The notes beneath the pieces were generated by a model that ran no database searches, was not told the DNA's origin, and was given only the letters and a program-made list of their open reading frames with translations. Source: Synchiropus splendidus (lineage: Eukaryota > Chordata > Actinopteri > Syngnathiformes > Callionymidae). From it: a stretch of 64,000 nt of DNA. Each line of letters opens with the position of its first letter. The stretch's first letter is position 1. The stretch spans positions 23,871,501 to 23,935,500 of the forward strand of contig NC_071339.1 in NCBI RefSeq assembly GCF_027744825.2. The letters run 5' to 3'. Positions 25,690 through 37,790 of the stretch are shown in pieces. The position numbers and the translations under genes are program-made.

Positions 25690-26745
25690 CTGCTTCCTCT
25701 TCTCTCAAACCTACTGGACAGTTGAGGCTAAGTACTTAAAATCCTCTACCTTTTTTATCTCTACATCCTGTAACGTCACCTGTCCACTTGGGTCCCTCTT
25801 ATTGCGGCTAACCTTCATACCTCTCCTTTCTAAGCCTATACCTCCACCTCTCTAGCTTATCTTCCACTTACTCCCTGCTCTCACCACAGATCACAATGTC
25901 ATCTGCAAACATCATCGTCCAAGGAGCTTTTTGTCTAACCTCATCTGCCAACCTGCCACCATGGCAAACAAGAAGGGACTCAGAGCTGAGCCTTGGTGCG
26001 GTCCCACCTCCACCTTGAACTCCTCGGTTACACCTGCAGCACACCTCACCACTGTCTTATACCTGGCATACATGTCCTGCACCACTCGAACATACTTCTC
26101 TGCCACTTCCTCATACAATACCACAACTCTTCTCTTGGCACTCTGTTGTATGCTTTCTCCAGATCCACAAAGACACAATGGAATTCCTTCTGGCCTTCTC
26201 TGTACTTCTCCATGAACATCCTCAAAGCAAACACTGCATCTGAGGTGCTCTTTTTTGGCATGAAGTCAAACTGTTGCTCACATATGCTAACTTCTGCCCT
26301 TAGTCTGTTAACCACTACTCTTTCCCACAGCTTCATTGTATGGCTCATCAACTTTAGTTGTTCCCACAACACTGGACATCTCCCATGTTCTTGAAGGTGG
26401 GTACCAGTAACACTTCTCCTCCATTCCTCAGGGATCTTCTCACTCTCAAAGACCCTGTGAAATGTTCTAGCCAAAAAGTCTACTGCCACCTCTCCTAAAC
26501 ACTTCCACCCCTCCACAGGTATATTATCAGTGTCCACTGCCTATCCACTCTTCATCCTCTTCAATGCCCTTCTCACTTCAGCCTTACTAATCTTTACCAT
26601 GTCCTGATGTACGATGGTCACTCCTTCTACTCTTTGTTCTCTCTCATTTTCCTCATTGTTATCAGTCAAAACATTTCCCTCTCTATCCTTGATCACCCGA
26701 ACCTGCTGCACGTCCTACCCATCTCTATCTCTCTGTGTCACGGGG
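25690..26745 (-). pseudogene. RTE-clade LINE reverse transcriptase fragment
   Basis: On the minus strand this encodes, in shifted frames, the central part of an RTE-type endonuclease/reverse transcriptase. Recognisable motifs in order are IPVEGWKCLGE-like start (about 26535), KLWERVVVNRLR, CEQQFDFMPKKSTSDAVFAL (finger region), KYREGQKEFHCVFVDLEKAY (first catalytic aspartate region, VDLEKAYNRVP), VVRCAAGVTEEFKVEVG, HQGSALSPFLFA, and the catalytic FADD motif at 25898-25909. A frameshift near 25935-25960 separates the FADD segment from HQGSALSPFLF. Another disruption lies near 26080-26110. The region before KLWERV has lost part of the expected sequence, and 5' endonuclease sequence is absent. 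Enough motif order survives to make the family assignment firm, but it cannot be active. In life such an enzyme nicks DNA and copies its own RNA at the target site. Confidence 0.88.
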
Positions 26746-27298
26746 ATCTTGTCCAAACTCCAAGGTGCAATTTATTGTGGTCCTCTCCCAAGAAGTGCAG
26801 TGATCTCAGTGGCTATTTACCACCATCGCACACACTCCTCAAACAATACAAAATGGCTTCCTTAAACACTCCTTTTCCCCTTCCCTGAAGGAATCACGGG
26901 GCATCACATTCCATTTTAAAATGAAACACAGTTTCAATCTTTTAATTTTGTTTGAAAGTGTACTATTTCTACACATGTATTTTTGTGAGGCCATTTCTCC
27001 TAGAAAATGCCTAAATTATAGTAAATATAATTTCCAAACGTCTGACACAAACCGCATGAAAGTGCACACATAAATAAACAGCAGCAGAACTGCTCCTGTT
27101 TGGAACATGTGTGTTCTGCTTGGCCGGCTGCTAGACGCATCTTGCTGGCTGCGATGAGTTTCATGTGTTGGGTGTGATTCTCGTACGTATGCGCGGGGGA
27201 AATTGGGACGACTGAGTGTGTACCCTCGGTTATGCCAGCAGAACAGTGTGGATTAAGTTTGAAGACGTTTTGTGATCGCTAACCGAACTAGTTGTGGA

Positions 27299-27301
<3 letters not shown>
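26746..27301. other. No gene seen
   Basis: The first 140 bases (to about 26885) may be more LINE-flanking or 5' sequence, but I do not recognise it. The rest is unique DNA. Confidence 0.45.
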
Positions 27302-27346
<45 letters not shown>

Positions 27347-27357
27347 TGTGTGTGTGT
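27302..27357. repeat. (GT)n microsatellite
   Basis: Nineteen GT units, a single A interruption at 27340, then further TG units to about 27357. The frame reading V-C-V-C through it is an artefact. Confidence 0.95.
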
Positions 27358-30300
27358 CTGTGCGTGCGTCTGCCTTCAGCCACTTAGCGGGAGGGGAAAA
27401 TAGAGAGCACGCAGGACTGTCGGAGCTGCTCCCTCACACTCTGTCTTGCAATCCTGTACAAATCTCTCTCACCTCACAAGTCCTCATAGACCCTCTGTTT
27501 GGCCATTGACACCAACATGCTGCAGTGCATATGCTACCCAAAATCGGATGAGTAAAGTGTGCATGCTTAAGATCAACATCCCATCTGGCATTTCTCAGTC
27601 CCACTGATGACAGTGGAAAGATTGAACGGATTGTTGAAACCCAGTTGTGGAGAAAAGTTTATCAGATACCAAATATTGACTTTGGATTTGGGTGGTAGGA
27701 AGTAGAAACTGGCAGCAGTCCAGGAGATAACTTTCCTTGAGTCAACAGCTGGTACAAGGCTGTGCTCCTTGTATATTCACTGAACACTACGCTTGAATTT
27801 GACCTGACAGAGAAGTTATAAGCCCACTGTATATTCTTCTTTAAATAGCATCAAAAGTTGTCACTAACTGAACTTGGCTCATCTTAAAGCTACAAACCAG
27901 ACATGGATGTCCAGCCAGGTCATCATCCCTCTCATCTCTCATCTGCATGAACATGGAAGGAAGTGCCTAGTCATCAATATACAGCAGTGGGTCTAACCTC
28001 TGGGTCTGTGTGGTTTCAGCAGCATGTTCGTACTGAGCTAAAAAGGTGAAATTATAAAAACACCAAGCCTCACGGGAAGAAAAGTTGCTGGCAGTGCAGG
28101 GGGGTTGTTGTTCTTCAGTCCGACCATAAATAATTTGTTTTTGTACATCGCTGGCTGTTTTTGTGCTGTACCACATTAATTTAAAATGTAAAACAGACAG
28201 CGAAGAAGGAGTACAATTGAACTTTACAATCCATTATAGAATAAAGTTTAAATCCCACTTTTCAATATGACAGCCGCACACATCAGCACTTTTAAATCTT
28301 ACTTAACGCACTTTTTTTTTTTTTTGTTACTATCCGCCACATTGTTTCCAGGGAGTTTCATTGAGATTTGTAATAACATTATTGACTAATGAAAGTTAAA
28401 TTCCTTCCTCCTTATCACAAATCTAATCAGAGACAAGGTGGGATTCAGAGAAACAGCTGTCTGCTAAGGGTCATGCCAATTGGCACATCTAGAACGATGA
28501 AAGACGAATGATTTTGAGTTAAACTTCAAGACACCGAAAGAGAAGCGGCTGCTCCGACCCCAATCATCAGACAGATAGACACAGCACAATGAGTGGCCTT
28601 GTTATTTAGTTTGATACTTTGCTGAGGGTAAAATGCATGAAATTTATAATGCTGCGGCTGTGGACGAAACAGCAGTCTTAAGGTCCTTGCACCCAACTGA
28701 AATTATATTTCTATATATATTATATATATATATTATATTGAGGCGTCTGTCTTTGTACACGCAAGTCACAGCAAATATTAGGGTCCTATGATTTGCTGCA
28801 ATCATGGAATCGTGGAATTGTCTGATTAAGGAATCGGATATTGGAATGGAATATTGCTGAATTTGATATAATGGGACTATGAGACTGATAACTGATGACT
28901 GTGTTTTTACGGAAAAATGTTGCGAAGAGAAGCTACTCCTGAAGGCACAGCGAGCCTGCTGCACAGATGGTGTTGCACCAAGCTCCGCCTGTCAGCAAGA
29001 GCCGCTCCCTCTGTTCACATGGAGTGGTTGGACGCTTTTATTTATCCACCATGTTTAATGTTTTGGTTTGTGACATGTCACCAACGTGCATTTTGATTGC
29101 CCGTTCTAAGTTAAACTTTGCAAAAATTGACCTTGGTCCGAAAAATATATAAGCAAAAAAGCTCAGCGAAATAACGTCACTGATTTGCCAACTCCCAATG
29201 AAGAACAGCATTTTCGAAAAAAGTAATTAACGTGCAAGATATTCGCATGAAAAATATGCGGCCACTGTGCGAGGACCTTTAAGTTCTTTGGGGTTGTGCT
29301 CTTACCACTATGCCACTGTGAAATAGTATTTAAAATTGCTCTACAGTTTTGGTCAAGTGATATTCAGTAGGGCAACACATTACAGATGATTATTTCAGTG
29401 ATTTAGTTTTATTTTGTAATTCATAACACTTTTTAGAATGTAATTCCAAATGAACAGACGAACAACAACGATGGACGGACTTTTTTCTGTCTCGAGCACC
29501 AGCCACCCCAAGATGCGTGCCCATTTAAATTCTATGAGAGAGCGACCGGTTAGAAAGGCGCATCTTAGTTGTGGTAACATCATGAATGGAAACATTGTGC
29601 GTCATCACTGTGTCTTGGAATCCTTGCTGAGGCCTGATTCCTTGGAATACTGATGAAGTATGTTGAATCAATGTTGCGCAGTGGAGTGACAATCTGAGTC
29701 AAAAGTGAAGCATAAGCATAAGGTCTTGGTCATTGGCAACGGGACTTGAGAGGATGTTCAAACACAAAACAGATCAGCCGTTGTGCAACATCATTTTCAC
29801 AACTCAAGGACAGCAGGGTCAAAGGGCAAAGATTTTCCCCTTCCCATTTACATTTCAGATAGAGCGTGGAATATGTTTTTCCATCACTTGCGAATTTGTA
29901 CTTGCCTCATCTGCAAAACTAAACAGACAAAGACAATTCTGGCAGTCATTTTTTTCTAGCTATGTCCTCAACATTTTAAAGAAAATCAAATAGCTTACAG
30001 TAAATCCCCTAAAGCACATTTAAAAAACTGAAATTTTGAGATTAGAAATGTATGAATGCAAAACTAAAAGACATTTGAATTTGTGTGACATTTTAATGCT
30101 TGAACTGAGAACTGACATGCAATAATTTTTTCCCATTTCTGAGCATCTTGTCAAAGTTCCAGCAAGAACATGTATTGCCCTGTACGCCTTCTCACTCTCT
30201 ACTTTGAATTTGGCAGGAGCATTTAAGTTCAGGATGGTCCCTGACAGCCCATCACGTCCTGCAGTTCACCATCCACGAACCTTCATCCAGCTCACCCTCA

Positions 30301-30690
30301 ACGGTAATTGGAGAAAATAATGTGAGAGAGCTGCAAGAAACACTTTTCATTAAAATTTTAACAAAATGTACGTCTATGTTTTGTGATTTTTAAAAGAAGC
30401 GAGACAAAAACTTGCCCCAGAAAGGTGACTGCTTCTCGTCCAGATCAGAGAGGCCGATGAATATTTAAACATGTAATATGAGTCACACACATACATAGAC
30501 TCGGGTCACTACACTAACAAGAATCAGGATATGGTGTTAATTTATAAATAAGGTGTGTGAAGAAGGTGCCAGCACTGAATTTGATATGATGTCTGCTGGA
30601 CCCCCTCAGTCATTCCAGTGTTCAGAGCAGCAACACACAGTGTGTGCTCAATTCAAGAGCATGAGTATTACTTTTGCTTTGCTAACCAGA
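27358..30690. other. No gene seen; possible old repeat near 28760-29280
   Basis: No gene is supportable. A TA-rich run is at about 28712-28738. The segment 28980-29280 contains phrases such as gttcacatggagtggttgg, cacatgtcacc-like wording and gaccttggtccgaaaaatat. These give me the impression of an interspersed DNA-transposon remnant, but I cannot assign a family. Confidence 0.4.
29275..29325 (-). repeat. Possible tRNA-like or LINE-linked repeat head
   Basis: Read on the minus strand, this contains cacagtggcatagtggtaag followed by agcacaacccc. It resembles the 'gtggcntagtggttagagc' wording shared by tRNA-like SINE heads (box A) and by some L2-type LINE 3' regions of fish. No matching box B or tail is seen, so it is at most a fragment. 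Confidence 0.3.
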
Positions 30691-30694
30691 GGGA

Positions 30695-30713
30695 ATATCC
30701 AGACATTTCATAC

Positions 30714-30745
<32 letters not shown>

Positions 30746-31056
30746 CAACCGGTCGTAAGTCAGACTGGATTTAAGTCAAATGCCACTCAAAATAGCCGAG
30801 GGTTATAGGTACTACTGTAGTGGTAGATCGCTGTGTGAGAGTGAGTTGCTGGGATACTGTGCTGCCGTAACTGTCGTACGTGATGCCGACTGGCTGCCAT
30901 AATTGTTGTATGCGTTGGTATGGGCTGCGGTACCAGACACTGAATGAAAAAAAAATACGCATCTGTTGGCCGTAAGTACGGTTAGCCGTAAGTCGAGCAG
31001 GTCGGATGTTACTTGCATATATGTATATATATATATGAAATGAAATGTCTGGATTA
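30695..31056 (-). mobile_element. Non-autonomous DNA-transposon-like repeat, copy 2, with extended inverted flanks
   Basis: The core 30743-31015 is the reverse complement of 7999-8260. Outside the core, tccagacatttca at 30698-30710 and its exact complement tgaaatgtctgga at 31041-31053 face each other. Each is followed inward by a TA-rich run (30715-30742 and about 31018-31036). The whole unit can therefore be drawn as a large hairpin of about 360 bases. No coding capacity exists; the minus-strand frames at 30771-31166 are read through the repeat. The left copy near 8.0 kb does not clearly share the outer flanks, so either the flanks belong to a host element into which the core inserted, or copy 1 lost them. 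Confidence 0.65.
30715..30742. repeat. (TA)14 microsatellite
   Basis: Twenty-eight uninterrupted alternating TA bases abutting the left end of the repeat core at 30743. Tc1/mariner-type elements insert at TA, so this may mark the insertion site. Confidence 0.9.
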
Positions 31057-34000
31057 AATAATAAAAAATAAGCATTTTGTATATATTTATATTTTATATA
31101 TAGTTTGGTGACAATATAACATGCCTCCAAAATGTTTTCAAAATGCATCACAGCTGACTTCAGCACCGAAGCACACCACCAGATATCGCACTAATGAGAG
31201 GTACTGAGTGATACAGCGTCTCTATCCTCCACGCTCAAACAGGATAAACATAGACTTACCCCGCAGCCCTCCAAGGGAACCAACAACCTTTGCTGACTTT
31301 ACAGCAGTTTTCTTTCCTAAGCATGTGTGCATGTGTGTGTGAGTGCATGTGTGCAGGTAGGTCTATTTGAGGGCGATTTATTTTCCTTGCCAGGGAGAAA
31401 ACAATGGCAGCAGGATCAAGCAACGGATCCCGGGTATTTAATAACTCAAGAGGGAGCCAGTGACCTGAAGCGAAACTAGTACGACAGACAGTTCGAGTCA
31501 ATCGATCAAGGAGAAACTTTGTTCCGTTTTACGAGAATGTTAATGGGCATTTTTTCCGGATCAATAGAGTCACTAAAAGATGGAAACTTTTGGTGAGAAA
31601 AAAAAACGCTGTAAAGTGGCCCTTTTGTGGATCAGTTTTGAGACTCTTAATTAGAGTGTCAGTGTGTCACCATTGTTTTTATTTGCCTCAGACTTTGAAT
31701 TTTTGCCTAAGACTGACACGGAATTGAACTGACTTCAACAGACTGGTTGTCACTTGTGACTTTCTGTTATCTGTTGGATGAGGTTAGCAGGGTCACACAC
31801 GTAATGGCAATCGGTCTGACCCAATTTTACTCCTCCCCCACCAAGGATGATAAACAGCTAAATCTTTAAGGATTATCTTATCAGAGAATTCCTAGGTCCA
31901 CAATGCGTTGTGACTCGGTCCCGACGATCGGCTCTGACTACAGTTGGGCAGACAATGGCAAATGTTAAACATATTCAATGTGTATGCCCAAGGATTCATT
32001 TCTGTGGGCAGATCTGATCGCTCCTGACTGAAAGTGTAACGTGGGACAGAATGTTGCCAATCAAGAAGTGATCCAACAGAGAAGCAAAGAAGTAAAAGAG
32101 GCATTTATCTAATCAATAGCACTAGAAACACAAAAACCTGGAAAGTAAATCTCCCTCCAATTTGTAGCAGTCCTCACCAGGGCACCAGACTTTTAGTTCC
32201 ACAAGTAGTGGAGGTGGAGTTTCTGTCATTTTTCCGTTAAGAGCAGACTGAAAACCACCATCATCTAGTCCATGTTGCTGTTGTGCGTTACTGTGATGTT
32301 TGCCATTTGTTTTGGCACCTGTGATCGCACAATTGTGGGGGGCAGTGTTGCTGTTACTACCTGATACGTAGCTCTTTGAAACACAAAGAAGACATAATGA
32401 TGGAAATTCTTCGTCCTTCAGTGGTGATGTATTTAACCACCACCTCCTACAATGCTGCCTCCGTTACAGCTTCTGTGCAAGAGCTACATGTACTAATACT
32501 TCTTCCACAGTCACAATGTTTGTTATGGAGTTAGCAAAACTTTTGACTGTGGGCTGCTCCCCCTGATGGATATATGTGTGAACATCAATACCAAGGCAAA
32601 GGATGAATGGAAATAACTGATTCGTGATGGTAACATCTGAACATTTAAAATGGATTGGTACAAATCCGTACATAGAGGGAGCATACACGGGCACCTTCCT
32701 CCTCAAGATCACAAGAGGGCCCAGACACGTCTTGGTTAATCCAATTGATGTATCAATATTTATACAACTGCTATTCCAGTTTGTTTTTGTTTGACAAATG
32801 TTTTCAATAACTTTCCCCACAGTGGATTCAGGTGGATGTCTAAGATGAGCTCATCATTTAAGTGACCGTGTATATGTGTGAGTGCTGCCGACCTTGAGCT
32901 GAGAAATGACTCAATAATCGCTGCTCTGCCCTGCACTGTGGATCCTGTTTTAGTTATTACACACAGCCAGCCATAATTCACATCCGTAATCACACATAAT
33001 GTGACGGCCTGCCCTCGACAGCTACCCATGATTGGCAGATAGACTGACAAACGTACATTTGCATTTTAACCACATGCACCGCTAATCATAATTCCAAAAG
33101 CGGGTGGATCCAAGTTCTTGCACACACACATGTCGACACACACACATTGATATATTAATGTCCCAGCAAACTATGTGTCAACATTGGCCTTCTGACCTGT
33201 GTATGTTCACTGATATTGCTTAAAGTGACTCGGTAGCAATCGATTTACATTTCCTTATCATCTGTCTCTCGGTGCTCGCCGGTTCCACATTGTTTCGTAT
33301 GGGCGCTTGGAAATGTATGCAGATGTTGCTGGAGTCAGCCCTCCGGTCAGGAAGAGATGTCTAATGAGGTCATCACAGCTAATCAGTCCTGGGTGACAGC
33401 CAGTGGTTCAATCCGATGGATTTGTGACAGCTTAGTCACTGCAGACGCCCACTCATTTCGAGTGGTGGTGTATGTGCAGAGGTTGGTACGTTGCTCCTGC
33501 CGTGCACAGGTTACATGCCACAAGACCACACATGCTAATGTGTCTGGACTGGTTTTTCCTCAGCAGAATGAAGTCAATGGTTAAAAAAAAGCTGGTTTGA
33601 GGTAGGAGAAGTGCATGCTGTATTAATAAATCCATTTAAAACAACAAAATTGTCATGTAAATGTCGGTAATGTAACACTCATTCAAAAATATAATCTGCT
33701 GAAATCTGCGAAAATCCAAGAATATATTGAATAGCCTAACAAAATTTAGTATTCTAATATATTATTATACGATCAGTATACATAAGTACAATTTCTGTTG
33801 TAGTGTATGTATATTATATTTAAGATTGTTTTAGAGACCCAAAATATAATATATGGCTTGGACATGCCATTATACTGACAAATATTACATGAAAACATTA
33901 ATATATTTTAAAATATATATGCCATTAGAAATTGTCGAAGACTGCACTGATATGACATGAAGACATTGTAGATTTTAGAAACATAATGTGTCATCTTGTG

Positions 34001-34780
34001 GTTGTACAAAGTAAAAAGTACATAAAATGAGCGTAATATCCTTAACATGTCTATAGTCACAGAGAGGCATGGCAGTATTTTAAATCCATCAGGTACTCCT
34101 ACAGTACATAGGATAAATGCACCTGGGGCCAAAACAAATACATTTCATGTGGCCCACAACAAGCACTTTAAATATTAAAGGTTAGTTGTCATATTTATAC
34201 CATAAAGTCACTCAGAGAGTGCAAACCTCTGCCAAGCAGCTTGAGTCCTCCCTGGCCCAATCTCACAGTGACAAATTATGCTTAATAAACACCATGTAAT
34301 CTAATCAAATCTAAGAAAATCAGATGTCATTCAAATCATTCCAGAAATGTTAGTTATTTTGAACACAAAGTGACAAATTGACGCCATCGCCGACACAGTT
34401 GGTGTTGTAAATATTGGTGGAGGTAAAAAATAAATGAATAAATAAATAGATTGTATTAGCATATTAGTATATAAGCAGTTAGACGGGGTGTTTGCTAGCA
34501 TTTTTTGTGGAACGCTTCCAAAAGAGGAGGGAAATTGATCCAAATGGGAGGAAGAAGGTAAATAAGGGAAACAAGATGTAGGTTTGTGTTTCAATGTGAC
34601 ACACCAGTGTTATGAGTCATTGCTGAATGAGTCCGACAGAGAGTTGCTCCATAGACTTTCCCTTGACTTTGACTGCACGTAAAACATTTAAGAAAACATT
34701 TAAATTGATATGAGACATCGCAGTTTGGTGAATCTCTAGAGACTATACTTTGTTCGTGAAATATTTACATGTTGGCCGCT
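31057..34780. other. No gene seen; possible conserved non-coding patches
   Basis: No coding region is supportable. Segments 32820-33060 and 33230-33450 have balanced composition, no repeats, and motifs such as ccataattcaca, gtaatcacacataat and cagctaatcag. They could be regulatory, but only a cross-species alignment could say. The segment 33720-33920 is very AT-rich. An (AATA)n patch is near 34427-34448. Confidence 0.45.
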
Positions 34781-34839
34781 TGTAGCAGGACTCTGAGACA
34801 GAGAGCACAGCATTTTTGAAGGTTTCCACTCCGGACGTT

Positions 34840-34907
34840 TTCAAAAGTTTCAGATTCAGGTGGCTGAATGCTGCACAATCTGTGACCGATCGATTGGAGC
34901 ATCCCTA
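34840..34907 (+). mobile_element. hAT-type element, 3' end remnant
   Basis: The sequence gtgaccgatcgattggagca followed by tcccta ends at 34907. Its reverse complement begins tagggatgctccaatcgatc, matching the terminal wording of a multicopy hAT-type group whose opposite end is seen at 55244 (tagggatgcaccgatcc). No partner left end is evident upstream within a few hundred bases, so this is probably a truncated copy or part of a larger decayed one. Confidence 0.45.
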
Positions 34908-35029
34908 GTATAATTGTCTGCTGATGAGTAGATTGTGGTTTGGTGCGATATCAAATGAAAGCAATGACCAATAACATGGCCGTCAATCACGGCATGTTGG
35001 AGAAGAGAGGACGAAGAGAAGAAGAAGAA

Positions 35030-35250
35030 CAGACAAAAGACCAGATGACAAACATCGTATTATGCGGATGTACATATTATGCATGTGGTAGAAAGTGCTA
35101 TCAAATCCTTTATTTCAATTTTCACTGGCTGATTAAGACATCAAGAAGTAGTAAAATAAAAACTACTGCTATCTGCCAGATATTACGTCATCATCCAGCA
35201 GCATGTAAGACACAGTCAGTATGCGGACAGATTCGGTACCTACACCAGTC
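35030..35250 (+). repeat. Dispersed repeat shared with 55570-55755
   Basis: The same orientation and order of blocks occur at both places: gatgacaaacatc, gcatgtggtagaaa, aaatcctttattt, ctggctgattaa or ctggctcattaa, gtcatcat/tcatcac, aagacaca or aggacaca, and ttcggtacctaca or tttggtacctaca. The 55.2-kb copy follows a recognisable hAT end, so both are likely interiors of related hAT-type elements. No protein is encoded. Confidence 0.55.
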
Positions 35251-35705
35251 TTCAGTGTGCATGCTACACTAAGTACGTCCTTCCCAAGCCATCATGAACA
35301 GGAATATTAATAAACTGTACAATAAATTGTCAGTAAAACGTTCTAAACATCAATGAATGTTTAATATTCCACAAACACCAGCATCCTTACATGACACGCA
35401 ACTGAGCGAGGGTGCTTGCTGATAGCGCTTAGCTGCACTGTTTTAGGTTTTATTGATTCATACATTCATTCAAGCTGGAGTCAATCGCAACATTCAGTGC
35501 CATCACTGGACGCGTTCGTCACAATCCAACTAAAGAACCTGGCATGAGAATTAGTCATCATGGCTGTTCAAGGTGGAGAGGTAAATTTCAGTAATCTTTA
35601 TTAAATTATGACTATTTGATGATGATGATGATGATGGTACGTATTATATTTTAACCTTCATATGTTTGCTCTTGGCTGGAATTTTACTTAAAACTTATTC
35701 GCATT
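35251..35705. other. No gene seen; short (GAT)n
   Basis: Unique DNA apart from a (GAT)n run at 35618-35636. Confidence 0.5.
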
Positions 35706-35849
35706 AAAGCAGCAATGTGTAACATTTAGACATAAGTACAATATTTTCATATTTCCTGAGATGACAGGTTTTAGTTTGTGCAGTCCAAAATTCCGGAGTC
35801 AGACTCTCCAGCTCTCTGTTAAATGCTCCCTTGCACAGTATAACTTTCT

Positions 35850-36239
35850 TTGGGCGAGCCGTCCGTTGTCATGTTGAGAGAGTGGCATCACAGCCCTACT
35901 CCACCCCCACCGCAACACTTTACAGCAGAAAGGCAGAGCGATTTCGGCAGCGAGATGAGTTCCTTTAAATCACACCGGCAGAAGCAAAAGTTTGTGGTAA
36001 GGAGTACAAGAAGTGAAAGCATGAATCCGACAGTGCAAGATCCCAGAAGAGTCAATATAGGATATGCATTTACAGCCTGGCGAGAACTGAGAGTTACTAA
36101 AGGCTTTTCTTCTGGTGCTGAAGCAGCAATGTTTTTACTCGACTTGTCAGTCATTTTTGTATTCAGTGCTGTCTCTGTTGTGTTACCAAATCATTATTTA
36201 ACGGAAACAAATGTACATATGCATGTTGTTTGTATATAA
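35850..36239 (+). pseudogene. Unassigned open frame, possibly transposon-derived
   Basis: A 129-codon frame. Its middle part (about residues 70-98, near 36057-36144) reads NIGYAFTAWRELRVTK followed by GFSSGAEAAMFLLD. This resembles a short helical module (aromatic, tryptophan-arginine, KGF/KGL, alanine-rich, FLLD) that I associate with multicopy transposon-linked proteins in fish, though I cannot name the family. A splice-donor-like gt follows in cttgtcagt just after FLLD, and the frame then becomes hydrophobic and uninformative. Immediately upstream (35704-35850) 'aaagcagcaatgtgtaacat' resembles the 5' part of abundant fish DNA elements. So I read this as an exon remnant of a mobile element or of a domesticated gene, not a confirmed host gene. 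Confidence 0.3.
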
Positions 36240-37530
36240 GTGTCGTATAGTCATGTTTCATTTTCTTGTCCCACAATGAGTTTGACAATTAATGTTGTGG
36301 CATTTTGGGGAAGGGGGAGTTGAGGGGTTTCCCCCAGCATGCTTAGCAGCGGTCTGTTTTGTTGTTCTGGGTGACATTGGGTGTGTTTTGCTTTATGACA
36401 AGTTGTTTGCTGCATGTTTACTGTTCTCTGTGTTGGGATTGAGTGTTCTCTTTTGCTATAACTACTGTGTTGGGGTGAGCACCGTGAGTGGGATTCTTTG
36501 TTTTGTGACCTCCCTCCATTTATGTAAATGCATGTTATGCTCGGACTTAAATGACGTGGCTTTCCTTCCTGTAGTCATGTAGTGTATGAGGCACAGGAAT
36601 AGCGATTGACTCTGGAAGAAGTCTCTGCCTGAGATTTGTTAAGTCAATACCCTAGCTCGCCACAATATATTGTAGTGCGAAACAGTGTTTGTACCAGACA
36701 GAGTAAGTCATTCTGTGTGTACAGTGTAAATATAGCCAAAATGGCAAAACGGAATAGCTGAGCAAATGTCTGTGGCTAACATCCGCTAGAATTTATCAGA
36801 CAGAAAAAATTGTTAAGCCAATTCACTGTCATTAGCAGTGTTTATAGTCCATGTGGTTAGGACAAGTGTAACATGTTATATCTCATGTTCTATCTGTAGC
36901 TGCTGCAGCTGAGTTCTCTGATCTGCAGACCTGCTCGGAGCCAGTGAGAGACACGGCCAGCACCACATTTCATTGTCCCTGGCGATTGTTGACTGAAGAA
37001 GAATAGTTTCAAACTCTGACGTCTGTGTCCACAGTCAACTCGAAATAAAAGTGTAAACAGATGTTTTGATGGTCACGCTGTGACCACTGGATGCTCCTTT
37101 TTGAAACACGTGGAGTCATGATGAAGTAAAGCTGGACAGGAAAAAATCTGCGCCTTCATGGTTATTATTCTACAGCGCTGCAAACAATGATGCTGCACCA
37201 CCACGGCTTAAATGAGCTGCCAAATCATCAGAAAAATGATCCCTAATTCGAGATGTACTCTCACGTGATCATACGTTTTTCAAGGAAGAATCCCACAATG
37301 AACATCACAGTGACAGCAATGCAGTCCAGCCGGACATGTGAGGAGATGTAGCCATGATGACGCTCCATCTTTAGATTTAGATTTATATGTCATCACTGAA
37401 AGACAGTGGTTTGTTTTCACCAATTCAGTAAATGACAAAACATTTGACTTCATCCTGAAATGTGCAGTGGAAATAAAGTTTTATTATCTGGGTCTGTTGG
37501 TCCTGCGTGTCCTCACTGGCTGCATGATGG
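36240..37530. other. No gene seen
   Basis: Nothing coding is supportable. The segment 36290-36560 is rich in tgtt/ttttg and gives a long hydrophobic frame (36292-36582) by composition only. Confidence 0.45.
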
Positions 37531-37790
37531 AGTTCGATTCCTGATGTTGAATGATCGATGCTTCTAGAGTTGCCATTGCAAGTATGAGCTAGACAGTGCT
37601 GTGTATATTGCAAATTGTGATTACATTTTTCTCTGCTTCGCCACATTCTTTCCTCAAAAACAAACAAACATGGGATGTCCCCATGGGTCTCCAGTAGCTT
37701 TACGACAGCTTGCAATTACATTCATTTACCAAAAACAAATATTCTTAAACTACCTAATGATGCTTAAAGCTACTTCCTGTCAAGTTGGCT
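37531..37790 (+). repeat. Dispersed repeat, copy A (partner at 43311-43560)
   Basis: Blocks shared in the same order and orientation with 43311-43560 are attcctgatgttgaa, ctagarttnncwttgcaag, atattgcaaat, ttgcaaytacaytt and aaatattcwtaaacta, with diverged DNA between them. The copies are about 5.8 kb apart. The match is patchy, perhaps 65-75% by eye, so this is an old interspersed repeat of unknown family. Confidence 0.45.

Noticed and set aside
30771..31166. 131-codon minus-strand frame
   Set aside because: Reads through a non-coding transposon-like repeat and a TA microsatellite.
35888..36154. Minus-strand frame opposite the 35850-36239 frame
   Set aside because: No domain; a mirror of the plus-strand frame.
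37525..37550. Possible tRNA T-arm (agttcgattcctg)
   Set aside because: No box A and no acceptor stem; the phrase lies inside the dispersed repeat shared with 43311.
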